Below, piece by piece: positions 57,152 through 64,000 of a DNA stretch of 64,000 bases. The stretch spans positions 3,806,090-3,870,089 of the forward strand of contig CM001438.1 in assembly GCA_000244995.1 (NCBI GenBank). Reading direction: 5' to 3'. Each line of letters opens with the position of its first letter. Position 1 is the first letter of the stretch. The notes under the pieces are model-generated. The model made no database searches and was not told the DNA's origin. It worked only from the letters and a program-made list of their open reading frames with translations. The position numbers were made by a program, and so were the translations under genes. The DNA is from Burkholderiales bacterium JOSHI_001 (GTDB lineage: Bacteria; Pseudomonadota; Gammaproteobacteria; Burkholderiales; Burkholderiaceae_C).

Positions 57152-58453
57152 GTGAAAAGGTGCATTGAACGTCGAATCGCATGCCTTCCGTGGAAGTCGG
57201 CAGCGGCGGCGGCTGTGTCTCTGCTGGGATTGACCGCCCACGCTGCCGCCAGCTTGGACAGTGAGGTCCTTTTGAAGTTGCGCAGTGCCGCGGTGCTGGC
57301 GCCGGTACTTCAGCAACATGGGCTCACGCTGACAGCCACTTTTGGCGCTCGGCCCATTTACCGAGTCCAAGTGGCTGCCGGTGCGACAGCTGAAACCGTG
57401 CTGCCCGCGTTGCGTTTGGATCCCAATGTGTTGATTGCTGAAGCCAACACGGTGCAGGGTGCGCCCGAAGCGGCAAAGGGCACACTCCCCTGGGCCATCG
57501 GCACCCAAGACGCCTACGCCGCCCAATGGGCCGGTGCCGCCCTGAACCTGTCGGCGGCCCAAGCACTGGCCTCGGGCAGTGGGGTCACGGTGGCGGTGCT
57601 GGACACCGGCGTGGACTTCAGCCACCCGGCCTTGTTGGGCCACCTGCGGGCCGGCTGGGACTTCGTGGACGGCGACACCGACGCGTCCGAAGGTGGCAGT
57701 TCGACCGACGCGGCCTGGGGCCATGGCACCCATGTGGCCGGGCTGGTGGCCATGACGGCGCCAGGCGCCACGATCTGGCCGCTGCGTGTGCTGGATTCGA
57801 ACGGCCAGGGAAATTCATGGGCCATCGCCGAAGCCATGCTCTATGCCGTGGACCCGGACGGCAACCCGGCCACCAACGATGGCGCCCAGGTCATCAACCT
57901 GAGCCTGGGCACGACCACGCGCACCGCCTGGATGCGCGTGATCCAGAACCTGGTCAGTTGCACCGCACCTGACGCCGGTGACCTGGCCGGCGATCTGAGC
58001 GACCCTGGCTTCAATGACGACAAGGCCCGCTGTGCCGCGTCGGGCGGCCCGGTCGTGGTGGCGGGCGCGGGCAACAACGCCAACACCAAGCGCTTTTACC
58101 CCGCTGCCGAAGGCGTGTATGGCCTGATCGCGGTGGCGGCGAGCAATTCGTCGGGCGCGCTGGCCGGTTTCAGCAACTATGGCAAGTGGATCGGGCAGGC
58201 CGCGCCCGGCGAACAAATCACCAGCACCATGCCGGGCGGCCTTTACGGCACCTGGAGCGGCACCTCCATGGCCGCACCCATCGTCTCCGGCACGGCTGCG
58301 TTGGCGAAGTCCATGTCGCCTCGCATGCCGGCCGAAGACATTCGGCGTTGCATGGAAAGCACCGGCAACCGCATCTACGGCAGCGAGATCAGCCAGGTCA
58401 ACCCCAGCGCCCTGCTGCATGCCGTGGCCAAGGACCCGCGCGGCTGCCGCTGA
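57152..58453 (+). CDS. Secreted subtilisin-like serine protease (S8)
   Basis: 433 residues from GTG at 57152; GGAGGGGGAAAC lies upstream. A signal peptide ends near THAAAS at about residue 32. Residues about 33-110 form a short propeptide-like region (VLLKLRSAAVLAPVLQQ). The catalytic triad is Asp151 in VAVLDTGVDFSH, His191 in GHGTHVAG, and Ser372 in SGTSMAAPIV. NLSLGTTT and VVVAGAGNN are the usual oxyanion and substrate strands. It ends a run of genes with the sigma factor and CHAT protease; it has its own upstream gap of 138 bp. Secretion implies that the substrate is outside the cytoplasm. Confidence 0.92.
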   Translation: MKRCIERRIACLPWKSAAAAAVSLLGLTAHAAASLDSEVLLKLRSAAVLAPVLQQHGLTLTATFGARPIYRVQVAAGATAETVLPALRLDPNVLIAEANTVQGAPEAAKGTLPWAIGTQDAYAAQWAGAALNLSAAQALASGSGVTVAVLDTGVDFSHPALLGHLRAGWDFVDGDTDASEGGSSTDAAWGHGTHVAGLVAMTAPGATIWPLRVLDSNGQGNSWAIAEAMLYAVDPDGNPATNDGAQVINLSLGTTTRTAWMRVIQNLVSCTAPDAGDLAGDLSDPGFNDDKARCAASGGPVVVAGAGNNANTKRFYPAAEGVYGLIAVAASNSSGALAGFSNYGKWIGQAAPGEQITSTMPGGLYGTWSGTSMAAPIVSGTAALAKSMSPRMPAEDIRRCMESTGNRIYGSEISQVNPSALLHAVAKDPRGCR

Positions 58454-58506
58454 GACCACCAGCCCGCCGTTCACGCCGCGGGCCACGGCGGGCCCCCAAC
58501 CCGCTC

Positions 58507-58534
58507 CGCTGACGGCGCCACGGTGCCGTCAGCG
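58507..58534. terminator. Hairpin between subtilase and CMD gene
   Basis: Perfect 10-bp arms CGCTGACGGC and GCCGTCAGCG with an 8-base loop lie after the subtilase stop (58453) and overlap the last codons of the convergent gene (stop 58529). It is a likely bidirectional terminator without a clear T-tract. Confidence 0.55.
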
Positions 58535-59053
58535 CGGGTCGTCCGAGTGGATCTGCAGCGCTTCCAGGAAGCGCGACACCATGTTGTAGGACGCGATGGT
58601 GGCCACCAGTTCCACCAACTGGCGCTCGCCCAGCTGGCGGCGCACGGCCTGCACACGCGCATCGTCCACCTGCACATGGCGCGTCATGGCGTCGCACAGC
58701 GCCAGCACGTCGCGTTGCAGCGGCGTGTAGGCCTGGCTGGCCGGCCAGTCGGGTAACGCGTCCAACTGGTCCTGGCTCAAACCCTCCTGCAGTGCGATAG
58801 GCGCATGCTGGTCGGCTTCGTAGGGCGCGCCATTCAGGTGGGCGATGCGCATGATGACCAGTTCACGCAGCGCGCCGGGCAGTGCCAGTTTCTGCCGCAC
58901 CTGGGTCATGAAGCCCAGCCAGCCTTCGGCCAGCGGCGGGCTGTGCAGCAGCATCTGGTACAGGTGCAGCACGCTGCCGCGTTCGGCAACGATGCGCTGC
59001 ACCAGGGGCTGCGCGTCGGGGGCTGCGAGGTCGGCATAGGGGATGCGCGCCAT
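58529..59053 (-). CDS. Carboxymuconolactone decarboxylase family protein
   Basis: 174 residues from MARIPYADLAAPDAQPLVQR. The helical CMD core is visible in LPGALRELVIMRIAHLNGAP, YEADQHAPIALQEGLSQDQL and ERQLVELVATIASYNMVSRF. The family's redox Cys-x-x-Cys is absent; the corresponding region reads RIAHLNGAPYEADQH, so it cannot work as an AhpD-like thiol reductase and may be a lyase or binding protein. It starts 18 bp after the stop of the Bug receptor gene on the same strand, hence an operon. A substrate shared with the receptor is plausible but not known. Confidence 0.85.
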   Translation of the reverse strand: MARIPYADLAAPDAQPLVQRIVAERGSVLHLYQMLLHSPPLAEGWLGFMTQVRQKLALPGALRELVIMRIAHLNGAPYEADQHAPIALQEGLSQDQLDALPDWPASQAYTPLQRDVLALCDAMTRHVQVDDARVQAVRRQLGERQLVELVATIASYNMVSRFLEALQIHSDDPR

Positions 59054-59070
59054 GTCAATGCCTCGGGGTG

Positions 59071-60039
59071 TCACTCGGCCTTGATGTCGTTGGCCTTCAC
59101 CACCTTGGCCCAGGTGTCGATCTGCTGGTCCACAAAGGCCTGCGCCGCGGCCGGCGTGCCGATGTTCACCACGATGCCCTGGGCGCTGAGCTTGTCGGCC
59201 ACCTCGGCGGTTTTCAAGGCGGCGTTGATCTCTTCGTTCATGCGCCTGACGATGTCCGGCGGGGTCTTGGCCGGGGCCAGCACCGCCCACCAGGCCGGCG
59301 CGTCGAAGCCGGCAAAGCCGCTTTCGGCCACCGTGGGCACGCCGGGCAGGTTGGCACTGCGCTGGCTGGTGGTGACCGCCAGCGCGCGCAGCTTGCCGCT
59401 GTCGATGTGCGGCTTGGACAGGAACACCGAGCCCACCGCCAAGGGCACGTGGCCGGCCAGGGCGTCGTTCATCAGCGGGCCGCCGCCGCGGTAGGGCACA
59501 TGCACCAGGTCCAGCTTGGCGCCTTTGCCCAGCATGGTCATCGCCAGGTGGCCCAGGCTGCCGGAACCAATGCTGCCGTAGCTGAGGCTGCCGCCGCCCT
59601 GGCTGGCCTTCACCACATCGGCAAAGCCCTTGTAGGGCGTGGCAGCGGCCGTGGTGACCACCATCGCCCCGGTGCCGATCAGCGCCACGGTGCTGAGGTC
59701 TCGCTTGGTGTCGTAGGGCAGGTTGGGCATCAGGCTGGGGTTCACCCCATGGGTGTCGAACACCACTGCGAAGGTGTAGCCGTCGGCCGGCGCGTTCACC
59801 ACCGCACCGGTGCCGATGGCGCCGGATGCACCGCCCTTGTTGTCCACCACCACGCTCTGGCCCAGGCGCTGCTGCAGCACCGGCGCCAGGATGCGCGCCA
59901 CCTGGTCCACCGAGCCGCCGGGCGGAAACACCGCCACCAGCTTGATGGCTTGCTTGGCCGGCCAGGCCTGGCCCGGCGCGGCCAGGGGCAGCGCGCAGAC
60001 CACGGCGGCCAGAAGGATCGAACGGCGCAAGACAGACAT
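59071..60039 (-). CDS. Bug-family periplasmic solute receptor (TTT type)
   Basis: 322 residues with a signal peptide (SVLRRSILLAAVVCALPLAA). The mature protein has the Bug pattern: VAVFPPGGSVDQVARILAPV at the ligand site, GQSVVVDNKGGASGAIGTGA, and VPYRGGGPLMNDALAGHVPL. Bug proteins bind carboxylates and related compounds and are abundant in Burkholderiales. No tripartite tricarboxylate permease gene is nearby, as is usual for orphan Bug genes. It comes directly upstream of the CMD family gene in the same direction. Ligand cannot be predicted. Confidence 0.93.
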   Translation of the reverse strand: MSVLRRSILLAAVVCALPLAAPGQAWPAKQAIKLVAVFPPGGSVDQVARILAPVLQQRLGQSVVVDNKGGASGAIGTGAVVNAPADGYTFAVVFDTHGVNPSLMPNLPYDTKRDLSTVALIGTGAMVVTTAAATPYKGFADVVKASQGGGSLSYGSIGSGSLGHLAMTMLGKGAKLDLVHVPYRGGGPLMNDALAGHVPLAVGSVFLSKPHIDSGKLRALAVTTSQRSANLPGVPTVAESGFAGFDAPAWWAVLAPAKTPPDIVRRMNEEINAALKTAEVADKLSAQGIVVNIGTPAAAQAFVDQQIDTWAKVVKANDIKAE

Positions 60040-60157
60040 GAGCAGAAGCCTTCTTCCTGAGAAGGCCGCAGTGTGCGGTAGCGCCCCAGGAGCGTCGAGG
60101 TGGAAACCCCGCAGTTTCCTGTCCCCGCCAGCGCCACGGTCCGCGGGGCGCGGAAGC

Positions 60158-61183
60158 TCAGCGCAGCTTCAGCGGCCCAGCAGGCGGGCGGTGTCGGCCC
60201 GCGTAGGCATGCCGTCGATGGCGCCGAGGTCCTGCACCGACAGCGCGGCGGCGCAACCGTGCCGCGCCCAGGCCCAGGCCGGCCAGCAGCAGCACGCCGC
60301 TGGCGGGCTCGGGCACCGGCAGGGCCGCCAGCGCCACGATGCCGCGCAACTGGCTGCCCACCGGGGCGGTGTACAGGGTGCTCAGGTTCTGGCCGTTCAG
60401 GTCCATGGCGTACAGCTGGCCGAACAGGCTGGACAGGTAGATCGCGTCGCCTTCCACGTCGATGCCGTTCAGGAAGCCGATGTTGCTGGCCAGGCTGATG
60501 CGGCCGCTGCCGTCCAGGTTGCTGCGCACCACCTCGCCGAAGGTGGTGCTCAGGTAGATGTACTGCGATGTCACCTCGAAGTCATAGGACTGGATGCCGG
60601 TCAACAACGTGACGGCGTTGCTGCCGTCCAGGTTGCTGCGGCGCAGGCGGTCGGTGCCGGCCACTTCGCTCCAGTACAGGAAGCCGCCGGCCGCGTCCAC
60701 CGCCGAAGGGTTGCTCAGGCCGCTGAGCAGCAGTTCAGAGACGGGCGCAGCGCCGTAGGGGTCGGTCACCTTGTAGAGGCTGTTGCTGTTCAAGGCGGAC
60801 CAGTACAGCGTGCCCGCCTCGATGTCCAGGTCATAGGGGTTGCCGACGCCGAAGCCGGACAAGCCGCTGCCGTTGGGCTCACTGGTGCTGAGCTGGCCCA
60901 ACTGCTGGTCGGGCCACCACAGCTGGCCGTCCGGCGCTTCCAGCCCATTGGGGCCCCTGATGTTGGCCGTGCCCGACACCAGGCTTTGCACCACGGGTGC
61001 GGCGCCGCCCAGACCAGCACCGGACATGATGAAGCTGGCCCCGGGCACGAAGGGCCGCGTCTGCGGCGCGGTTTCGGACCAATACAGCGTGGTGCCGGCC
61101 GGCGGCAGTGTGTTGGCCAGGGCTCCGGTGGTGGCCAGGACAGTGGCCGCCAGGACCAGGCGCAGGGCAGGAAGTTGGGGCAT
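60158..61183 (-). CDS. PEP-CTERM protein with beta-propeller-like repeats and an extended C-terminus
   Basis: About 341 residues from MPQLPALRLVLAATVLA, with GGAG upstream; ATG at 61210 is less likely. A signal peptide is followed by LDL receptor/YWTD-like repeats (TLYWSETAPQ, TLYWSALNSNSLYKV, FLYWSEVAGTDRLRRSNLDG), suggesting a propeller. The sorting signal PVPEPASGVLLLAGLGLGAA and then RLRRR is at about residues 293-317. Normally the protein ends within a few residues of the Arg cluster, but here it continues for some 24 more basic residues (HRRHAYAGRHRPPAGPLKLR). PEP-CTERM proteins are cleaved by exosortase at the outer face; the extension might block that. Confidence 0.82.
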   Translation of the reverse strand: MPQLPALRLVLAATVLATTGALANTLPPAGTTLYWSETAPQTRPFVPGASFIMSGAGLGGAAPVVQSLVSGTANIRGPNGLEAPDGQLWWPDQQLGQLSTSEPNGSGLSGFGVGNPYDLDIEAGTLYWSALNSNSLYKVTDPYGAAPVSELLLSGLSNPSAVDAAGGFLYWSEVAGTDRLRRSNLDGSNAVTLLTGIQSYDFEVTSQYIYLSTTFGEVVRSNLDGSGRISLASNIGFLNGIDVEGDAIYLSSLFGQLYAMDLNGQNLSTLYTAPVGSQLRGIVALAALPVPEPASGVLLLAGLGLGAARLRRRAVGAGPRRHRRHAYAGRHRPPAGPLKLR

Positions 61184-61289
61184 GAAGGGCTCCGGGAAGG
61201 ACGGCAACATGGTCTTACGCCGCGGGCGAGCTTGTCCAGGCTCAGCGACCCCAGGATCCGGGGGATGGCCGCGCGCGCGGGCGCGGGCT

Positions 61290-61760
61290 TCAGCGCGTCT
61301 GGCCGATGTGGCGCACCACGCCCGCGAAGAAGTTGTGCACGCCGCTGGCGCTCATGCGGCGCGCGTTTGAAAGCTCTCCGGCCTGGGTGGCAAACAGAAC
61401 CCGCTCGTCGGCCGCCAGCACGACCGCGGCCGGTATGCCCTTGCGGATGGGGTCGCCATAGGCCTTCGCCAGGTCCAGGTTGCGGTCGAAGCGGCCGACA
61501 TCCACCTTGACCAGTTCGAACTGCCGCGCCATCAACTCGGCAGTGCGCCCGCTGCTGAGCGCCTGGTCCAGGCGGCGGCAGTCCTCGCACCAGTTCGCGC
61601 CGAAGACCACCAGCACGCGGCGCGGGCCGGCGCCGGCCGCCGCCAGCGCGCGGCGGATGTCGGCGCGGGCGTCGGCCGACTCGTCATACGGCGACGGGGC
61701 GGCGGCGGCGGAGGCGGAGGCAGCGAAGGCCGCCCACAAGAGCAAGGGACGTCTGTGCAC
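61290..61760 (-). CDS. Periplasmic thioredoxin-like protein
   Basis: About 156 residues from a GTG at 61760, chosen because GGAG is 7 bp upstream and a signal peptide HRRPLLLWAAFAASASAAAA follows. The motif ANWCEDCRRLDQ is a thioredoxin-type Trp-Cys-x-x-Cys. The cis-Pro is in RKGIPAAVVL. FELVKVDVGRFDRNLDLAKAY follows the active site. The arrangement fits thioredoxin-fold proteins of the periplasm that reduce or isomerise disulfides. The PEP-CTERM gene lies downstream on the same strand with a gap of about 105 bp. A specific partner is not evident. Confidence 0.85.
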   Translation of the reverse strand: MHRRPLLLWAAFAASASAAAAPSPYDESADARADIRRALAAAGAGPRRVLVVFGANWCEDCRRLDQALSSGRTAELMARQFELVKVDVGRFDRNLDLAKAYGDPIRKGIPAAVVLAADERVLFATQAGELSNARRMSASGVHNFFAGVVRHIGQTR

Positions 61761-61927
61761 AAGCCACTCCTGGCGACGCGTCGCTCCCCGACCGGGTGCC
61801 CGCGAGGCGACCATTCTCGCGCGCACCGGGTGGACAAGACCCCGCGGGCGCCAGGGTGGCCGCGCTTCCCGCGCCTGGGCCGTGGGACTAAGCTGCGCGG
61901 GTCAGCAACCCGTGAAAGGAGCCGCCC

Positions 61928-62143
61928 ATGAAGACTGTCCTGATTGCGCTCGTCTTCGTTGGTACCAGTGCCCTGGCATGCCCCGATGCCGTCAAGGATG
62001 CCATGGCACCCAGCGCCGACAAGCCGGTCGTCGCCGCCGTGAAAGCCAAGCCCGCGGCAACGCAGCGGGCCAGCACCAAGGCGGTGACCAAGGTGGTCGC
62101 GGCCAAGCCGGCGACCGACGTGCGCAAGGCCACGACGCTGTAG
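61928..62143 (+). CDS. Small secreted Lys/Ala-rich protein
   Basis: 71 residues with a ribosome-binding site (AAAGGAG) and a signal peptide MKTVLIALVFVGTSALACPD. The mature part is low-complexity: repeated Lys-Pro-Ala, Ala-Val and Thr-Lys units such as AAVKAKPAATQRASTKAVTK. It has one cysteine near the signal end (ALAC), so a lipoprotein is possible. It is followed by a strong intrinsic terminator, which supports a monocistronic gene. No family is recognised. Confidence 0.65.
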   Translation: MKTVLIALVFVGTSALACPDAVKDAMAPSADKPVVAAVKAKPAATQRASTKAVTKVVAAKPATDVRKATTL

Positions 62144-62159
62144 CGCGTGGTGGCCGCCC

Positions 62160-62196
62160 GCCGGGCCAGGTGGCTGCACCGGCCCGGCATTTTTTT
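62160..62196 (+). terminator. Intrinsic terminator after the small secreted protein gene
   Basis: GCCGGGCC (62160-62167) and GGCCCGGC (62181-62188) form a hairpin, and ATTTTTTT follows at 62189-62196. This is the clearest rho-independent terminator in the window. Confidence 0.85.
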
Positions 62197-62240
62197 GCCC
62201 GCCGGCGCCCACCGGGCCGGCTGCCGCCCCAGCGGGACGG

Positions 62241-63281
62241 TCAGTTCCCCAACAGTTCCACCAGCACCGCAGCGGCGCGCAGGCATTGCGCCCGCGACAC
62301 ATCCAGGTGCGTCACTGCGCGCACGGTGCGCGGTCCGAAGGCATTGACCAGCACGCCGCGGGACCGCGCCTGGGCACTCAGCGTGGGGGCGTCCAAGGCC
62401 AGGTCCGCAGGCAGGTGGAACACCACGATGTTGGTCTGGACCGTGGCCAGGTCCAGCCGCACCGGCGCGCCGGCAACCAGGGCTTCGGCCAAGGCACGCG
62501 CATGGGCGTGGTCCTCGGGCAGCCGCGCCAGGTGGTGGTCCAGCGCATGCAGCGCGGCGGCCGTGAACACACCGTTCTGGCGCATTGCCCCACCCATCCG
62601 CTGGCGGTGTCGGGTGGCGCTTGCGATCAAGGCCTTCGGGCCGGCCAGCAGCGACCCGCCGGGCGCGCCCAGGCCCTTGCTGAACGCCACGGCCACCAGG
62701 TCGAAGGGCGCCGCCAACTCGGCCACGGGCAGGCCGCTGGCCGCACTGGCGTTCCACAGCCGGGCGCCATCGAGGAAGGTGGCCAGACCCAGTTCACGGG
62801 CCAATGCGCAAATGTCCAGCACGTCGGCCTGCGGGACCACCACGCCGCCGGCGCGGTTGTGCGTGTTTTCCACCTCCACCAGGGTGGTGGTGGGAAAGAT
62901 GGGGAAGTTGCGCGGCTTGACCGCCAGGCGCAGTTCGTCGGCACTGAACCGGCCGCCCTGCCCGATCTCGTGGATCTGCACACCGGCATTGGCCGCCGCG
63001 CCGCCCAGTTCATGCCAGGCGGCGTGGGACTCGCGGCAGGCGATCACCTCGTCACCCGGTCGCGTCAGGGTGCGCAGCGCCACCTGGTTGGCCATGGTTC
63101 CCGTGGGCAGCCACACCGCGGCCTCCTTGCCCAGCAGTTCAGCGCAACGTGCCTGCAGCCGGTTGGTGCTGGGGTCCTCGCCGTATTGGTCGTCCCCCAC
63201 CAAGGCGGCGGCCATGGCCTGACGCATCGCGTCGGTGGGTTGCGTGACGGTGTCAGAGCGCAGGTCGATGCGGTCGGTCAT
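62241..63281 (-). CDS. ltaE: Low-specificity L-threonine aldolase
   Basis: 346 residues from MTDRIDLRSDTVTQPTDAMR, the usual start of the family. The PLP-binding lysine is in VAFSKGLGAPGGSLLAG near residue 201. The other blocks are LVGDDQYGEDPSTNRLQARC, VWLPTGTMANQVALRTL and VVVPQADVLDICALARELGL. The enzyme cleaves threonine or allo-threonine to glycine and acetaldehyde. The start is followed by 118 bp to the GFA gene stop on the same strand, so an operon with the GFA gene is possible. The length is typical. Cytoplasmic tetramer in known members. Confidence 0.93.
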   Translation of the reverse strand: MTDRIDLRSDTVTQPTDAMRQAMAAALVGDDQYGEDPSTNRLQARCAELLGKEAAVWLPTGTMANQVALRTLTRPGDEVIACRESHAAWHELGGAAANAGVQIHEIGQGGRFSADELRLAVKPRNFPIFPTTTLVEVENTHNRAGGVVVPQADVLDICALARELGLATFLDGARLWNASAASGLPVAELAAPFDLVAVAFSKGLGAPGGSLLAGPKALIASATRHRQRMGGAMRQNGVFTAAALHALDHHLARLPEDHAHARALAEALVAGAPVRLDLATVQTNIVVFHLPADLALDAPTLSAQARSRGVLVNAFGPRTVRAVTHLDVSRAQCLRAAAVLVELLGN

Positions 63282-63399
63282 GGTGTGAACAGGCGGGGTT
63301 GGCAAGCTGAGCGGGCCACGAACGCGGCAGCCACTGGCGCTGCATCACCTTACCAGCCCGGCGGCAGTTCTCGCCGCCAAGCGTTCGTTGCGCGTTCAC

Positions 63400-63843
63400 T
63401 CAGCGCGGTGCCAGGGCCTGCATCAGGTCTGCGGCCGGCGCAGCTTCACCCCAGGCCGGCACGTCTTCCGGCAACCTCAGCCAGGGCTGCTTCCGTTTCA
63501 CCCAGATGTGGGCGACCGCCTCGAGTTCATCGCTTCGGTCCAGCGTGCCCGCACGCACGACCAACATGCCGGGACGTGCGCTGTTCGAGTTGTAGATGCG
63601 GGTGTGGCAGATGGGGCACATGCGCTGGATCGACTGGCTGCCGCTGGGGGTGGTCAGTTCATACACTGCCAAGGGACCGCTCACGCTCAGCGCCGCCTCC
63701 GGCAGGATGAACTGCAGGCTGAAGGCGCTGCCGCTCCAGGTCTGGCAGTCCCGGCAGTGGCAGGCATAGGTGCGTGGCAGTGCATCCAGTGCCAGCGTGT
63801 AGCGCACCGCACCACAGCGGCAAGCGCCGTGAATCTCAGACAT
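63400..63843 (-). CDS. GFA-family (glutathione-dependent formaldehyde-activating-like) protein
   Basis: 147 residues from MSEIHGACRCGAVRYTLA, with the strong ribosome-binding site AAGGAGG. The zinc cysteines are visible in GACRCGAVRY, YACHCRDCQTWSG and RMCPICHTRIYN. The fold is the Mss4-like beta tent of GFA proteins. The family is named for an enzyme proposed to join glutathione and formaldehyde, but most members have no proven function. Given the glutathione genes and the PQQ dehydrogenase in the window, a formaldehyde link is tempting but not shown. It is the last complete gene on the right. Confidence 0.9.
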   Translation of the reverse strand: MSEIHGACRCGAVRYTLALDALPRTYACHCRDCQTWSGSAFSLQFILPEAALSVSGPLAVYELTTPSGSQSIQRMCPICHTRIYNSNSARPGMLVVRAGTLDRSDELEAVAHIWVKRKQPWLRLPEDVPAWGEAAPAADLMQALAPR

Positions 63844-64000
63844 CTTGGCCTCCTTGTTCCGCTGAGCCGCGCGAACCCGGGCCACAGACCCGGCAGTCGC
63901 TCGGCAGCATGCAGCAGTTGCAAAACAATGACCCGAAGTACCGCGCCATGTCAGTCACCGGGGGGGCGAGGTGACACCAGCATCGGCATGCGCAGGCTCA
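63844..64000. other. Right-hand margin without a supported gene
   Basis: The 157 bp upstream of the GFA gene contain its ribosome-binding site and presumably its promoter. Two short minus-strand frames stay open to the right edge (stops at 63951 and 63955) and could be the 3' end of another gene, but they are too short to judge. I see no repeat or RNA gene here. Confidence 0.4.

Noticed and set aside
63836-63949. Cys-rich 37-residue minus-strand ORF just upstream of the GFA gene
   Set aside because: It overlaps the GFA ribosome-binding site and start, has no ribosome-binding site of its own, and the cysteine spacing fits no known motif.

Overview
The window is 64 kb of GC-rich chromosomal DNA that looks like a betaproteobacterium of the order Burkholderiales (Rubrivivax/Leptothrix/Roseateles-like). 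The case rests on a Bug-type solute receptor, a CysB-like regulator facing sbp-cysT-cysW-cysA, a soxYZAX block, clpS-clpA, a PEP-CTERM protein and very dense coding. The genus is an inference. I found no rRNA, tRNA, CRISPR array, transposase or integrase.

Layout, left to right. 1-2491 (minus): a truncated exported protein, an NRDE-family protein and glutathione reductase. 2743-18444 (plus): one tightly packed run of five large genes, a PhoD-like metallophosphatase without signal peptide, a DUF6603-like giant protein and three more large proteins of unknown function. 18488-23197 (plus): a thiol dioxygenase coupled to a four-domain rhodanese, then an arsenosugar-type trio (ArsS radical SAM protein and two rSAM-associated transferases). 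23184-29727: PPK2, a small unknown gene, gshA, an ansB-aspA asparagine-to-fumarate operon, a small unknown gene and an S4 RNA-binding protein. 29768-34152 (minus): a serine hydrolase and an xoxF-xoxG-xoxJ-like set. 34304-36970: a 150-bp imperfect inverted repeat, a 40-residue CDGSH mini-gene, rdgC, VF530 and the CysB-like regulator. 37001-45609 (minus): sulfate uptake, a thioredoxin-like protein, a membrane diguanylate cyclase and soxXAZY. 45762-52779: an eroded winged-helix regulator, a globin-coupled sensor with degenerate GGDEF, an unknown gene, an M16 peptidase and clpA-clpS. 52964-58453 (plus): ECF sigma factor, beta-rich small protein, TPR-CHAT protease and secreted subtilase. 58529-63843: a carboxymuconolactone decarboxylase family protein, a Bug receptor, a PEP-CTERM protein, a periplasmic thioredoxin-like protein, a small secreted protein, threonine aldolase and a GFA-family protein.

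Sulfur and thiol chemistry recurs: gor, gshA, thiol dioxygenase and rhodanese, sulfate uptake with a CysB-like regulator, soxYZAX without soxB or soxCD, and two thioredoxin-like proteins. One-carbon or alcohol oxidation is represented by a PQQ dehydrogenase with the lanthanide-type DxD pair, its cytochrome and its XoxJ-like partner; the GFA protein may relate to formaldehyde.

The two best candidates for an undescribed system are the five-gene PhoD/DUF6603 operon (2743-18444) and the ECF/CHAT/subtilase locus (52964-58453). The first contains no recognisable catalytic domain except the phosphatase. The second combines a sigma factor, a caspase-like protease with intact His and Cys, and a secreted serine protease with an intact triad.
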